NCBI RefSeq assembly: GCF_910593785.1
Contig: NZ_CAJVAP010000006.1
Location: 62,001 to 126,000, forward strand
Source: Leucobacter soli
GTDB taxonomy: Bacteria > Actinomycetota > Actinomycetes > Actinomycetales > Microbacteriaceae
DNA: 64,000 bases
Reading direction: 5' to 3'
In this document: one piece after another, positions 62,307-64,000 of the stretch
Numbering within the stretch: position 1 is the stretch's first letter
Layout of the letters: each line of letters begins with the position of its first letter
Made by a program: the position numbers and the translations under genes
The notes under the pieces: generated by a model
Database searches by the model: none
What the model saw: only the letters and a program-made list of their open reading frames with translations
What the model was told of the DNA's origin: nothing

Positions 62307-63701
62307 ATGAGCGAAGCGGACATCCCACTCGTCGTCGCCGGACTGCGGCACTCCTTCGCGCAGGGGCTCACGCGACCCGAGGCCTGGCGGCGCGCCCAGC
62401 TCGAGGGGCTGCGGAGGATGCTCGCCGAGCATGCGCCCGATTTCGAGGCCGCGCTCCTCGCCGACCTCGGGAAGTCGGGAGCCGAGGCGCAGCTCACCGA
62501 GATCGGGTTTCTCGAGGCCGAGATCGACCACACGCTCTCGCGACTGGGGAAGTGGATGCGGCCGAGGCGCCTCGCCGCACCCCTCGTGGTGCAGCCGGCC
62601 ACCGCGCGGATCGTCGCCGAGCCGCTCGGCGTCGCGCTGGTCATCGCGCCCTGGAACTACCCGCTCATGCTGCTGCTCTCACCGCTCATCGGCGCGCTCG
62701 CCTCGGGCAACGCCGCCGTCGTGAAGCCCAGCGAGTTGGCTCCGGCGACGAGCCGGGCCATCGCGCTGCACCTGCCCGACTACGTCGACCGTCGGGCCGT
62801 CGCCGTCGTCGAGGGCGGCGTGGCCGAGACCACTGCGCTGCTCGAACAGCGCTTCGACCACATCTTCTACACCGGCAGCGGGCGGGTCGGGCGCATCGTC
62901 GCGAAGGCCGCGGCCGAGCACCTCACGCCGGTCACCCTGGAGCTCGGCGGCAAGTCGCCGGCCTACGTCGACGAGACCGCGAACCTCGCGGAGGTCGCGA
63001 AGCGGATCGTCTGGGCGAAGTTCCTGAACGCCGGGCAGACCTGCGTGGCCCCGGACTACGTGCTCGGCCGCCGAGAGGTGCTCGGCCGTCTGGCGCCCCG
63101 GATAGCCGATGCGATCGCGGAGCTCTACGGCACGGCGATCGAGGGAAACTCCGACTACGGTCGGATCGTGAACGGGGCGCAGTTCGACCGCCTCGTGTCG
63201 TACCTCGGCGACGGCGAGGTCGTGACGGGCGGTGGACACGATCGCGCGGCCCGGTACTTCGAGCCGACCGTGCTCGCCGGAGTTGATCGGGAGTCCGCCG
63301 TGATGCGCGACGAGATCTTCGGGCCGATCCTGCCCCTCGTCGAAGCGGCGGACCTCGACGACGCCATCGATTTCGTCACGGGCCGGGAGAAGCCGCTGGC
63401 CGCGTACGTCTTCAGCGAGAGCGCCGAGGTGCGGTCCCGGTGGGAGCGCGAGACCAGCTCGGGGGCGCTGACCTTCAACGCGCCCGTCCTGCATCTCTCG
63501 GTGCTCGGCCTGCCCTTCGGAGGGGTCGGCGGGAGCGGCTACGGATCGTACCACGGCGAGCGATCCTTCCGCACGTTCAGCCACGAGAAGGCCGTGCTGT
63601 CGAAGCCGCTGCAGCCCGACACGCTGGCGCCGACCATCATGCCCCCGTTCACCCCGGCGAAGGAGCGGCTGATCCGGGGCTGGCTCGGCAAGCTGCGCTG
63701 A
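62307..63701 (+). CDS. NAD(P)-dependent aldehyde dehydrogenase, class 3-like
   Basis: 464-residue enzyme oxidising aldehydes to acids. Catalytic Cys246 lies in NAGQTCVAPD and the general base Glu212 in LELGGKSP. The cofactor-binding region includes PLGVALVIAPWNYPLMLLLSPLIGAL and FYTGSGRVG. The shorter N-terminus and the C-terminal hydrophobic/Pro tail (MPPFTPAKERLIRGWLGKLR) match the class 3 / fatty-aldehyde group. Stand-alone gene; substrate unknown. Confidence 0.93.
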   Translation: MSEADIPLVVAGLRHSFAQGLTRPEAWRRAQLEGLRRMLAEHAPDFEAALLADLGKSGAEAQLTEIGFLEAEIDHTLSRLGKWMRPRRLAAPLVVQPATARIVAEPLGVALVIAPWNYPLMLLLSPLIGALASGNAAVVKPSELAPATSRAIALHLPDYVDRRAVAVVEGGVAETTALLEQRFDHIFYTGSGRVGRIVAKAAAEHLTPVTLELGGKSPAYVDETANLAEVAKRIVWAKFLNAGQTCVAPDYVLGRREVLGRLAPRIADAIAELYGTAIEGNSDYGRIVNGAQFDRLVSYLGDGEVVTGGGHDRAARYFEPTVLAGVDRESAVMRDEIFGPILPLVEAADLDDAIDFVTGREKPLAAYVFSESAEVRSRWERETSSGALTFNAPVLHLSVLGLPFGGVGGSGYGSYHGERSFRTFSHEKAVLSKPLQPDTLAPTIMPPFTPAKERLIRGWLGKLR

Positions 63702-63714
63702 CGGATCGCGCTCG

Positions 63715-63744
63715 CCTTACCCCGCCGGCTTCGGCGGGGTAAGG
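63715..63744. terminator. Bidirectional terminator
   Basis: CCTTACCCCGCC pairs perfectly with GGCGGGGTAAGG around a six-base loop. It lies in the 48-bp gap between convergent genes. Confidence 0.8.
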
Positions 63745-63749
63745 AAGCA

Positions 63750-64000
63750 TCAGGCCGCGTCGAACGCGGCCGGCAGCGCGAGGTCGCCGACCCCGCTGGT
63801 GCGCACCGTGTCGAGCCCCTGCCAGGCGGCGGCCCGCGAGAGCAGATCCTTCGCGACCCCGGCCGTGCGATGCGGCGCGCGCTCCTCGCGCCAGGCCGCC
63901 TGCACGAGCAGGACCCGCTCGGCGCGGTCGGCTTTGAGGTCGATCCTCCCCGCCAGTCGCCCGCCGACCATGAGCGGCAGGCAGTAGTAGCCGTATCGCC
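63750..64000 (-). CDS. Winged-helix YcaQ/AlkZ-like protein (5' end outside window)
   Basis: Only the last 83 residues are visible. RYGYYCLPLMVGGRLAGRIDLKADR followed by VLLVQAAWREE is the C-terminal signature of the HTH_42 (YcaQ/AlkZ) family, whose members include DNA glycosylases acting on interstrand crosslinks. The start and catalytic region lie beyond the right edge, so function beyond the family cannot be judged. Confidence 0.75.
   Translation of the reverse strand, partial: RYGYYCLPLMVGGRLAGRIDLKADRAERVLLVQAAWREERAPHRTAGVAKDLLSRAAAWQGLDTVRTSGVGDLALPAAFDAA

Overview
The window is about 70% GC and densely coded, with most spacing under 100 bp and many ATGA start/stop overlaps. It comes from a high-GC actinobacterium. 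Mycothiol enzymes (mshD and a mycoredoxin-like gene), GlnR, CarD, SenX3/RegX3, PdtaS and an Rv3235-family protein all point to Actinomycetia. The small membrane proteins and the carD-ispD-ispF / cysS-rlmB grouping suit Microbacteriaceae, perhaps close to Leucobacter or Microbacterium; genus is a guess. I see no insertion sequences, CRISPR arrays, rRNA or tRNA genes.

Layout. 1-3663 (minus): pstS-pstC-pstA-pstB phosphate uptake operon, with pstB cut by the window edge. 3945-8841 (minus): glnR-mshD-ppk-mutT1. 8931-12263 (plus): two small membrane proteins, ygfZ, an aquaporin with an altered first NPA box, and gpmA. 12454-16211 (minus): ABC exporter plus NarL-type two-component system. 16333-18682 (minus): carD-ispD-ispF. 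18873-22243: a lipoprotein, senX3-regX3 and divergent phoU. 22259-24558 (minus): a TetR regulator and an HpaB-type monooxygenase. 24640-29391: cysS-rlmB, an Rv3235-family gene and pdtaS. 29440-33773: divergent PspC-domain envelope-stress module. 33837-37298: protein mannosyltransferase and proS. 37632-45824 (plus): a compact type VII secretion (T7SS) locus. 45980-56612: nusA-ylxR-infB, rbfA, truB and ribF, interrupted by DUF805, mutY and DUF2871 genes on the minus strand. 56857-63701: SNF2 helicase, phosphofructokinase, mycoredoxin, pit and an aldehyde dehydrogenase. A truncated YcaQ-like gene closes the window.

How the parts connect. Phosphate is the main theme: Pst and Pit uptake, PhoU, SenX3/RegX3, polyphosphate kinase and the Nudix/phosphatase MutT1. 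GTTCACC-type direct repeats with mostly 11-bp spacing lie upstream of pstS, phoU and pit, suggesting one RegX3/PhoP-like regulon. The T7SS locus encodes a WXG100 protein, a second small helical protein, a DUF1023 alpha/beta-hydrolase with a helical N-terminus, an overlapping lipoprotein and an FHA-domain EccC/EssC ATPase. It carries no eccB, eccD, eccE or mycP, and it occupies the place just upstream of nusA where rimP usually lies. It is the best candidate in the window for a poorly described system.

Sequence-level signals worth attention are: a fold-back palindrome plus a 34-bp direct repeat at the end of nusA; a 61-bp imperfect palindromic repeat present after gpmA and before ylxR; a perfect 24-bp palindrome upstream of the ABC exporter; a 19-bp tandem array behind infB; and a TANNNT hexamer exactly 6-7 nt before at least eleven start codons, which implies widespread leaderless transcription.
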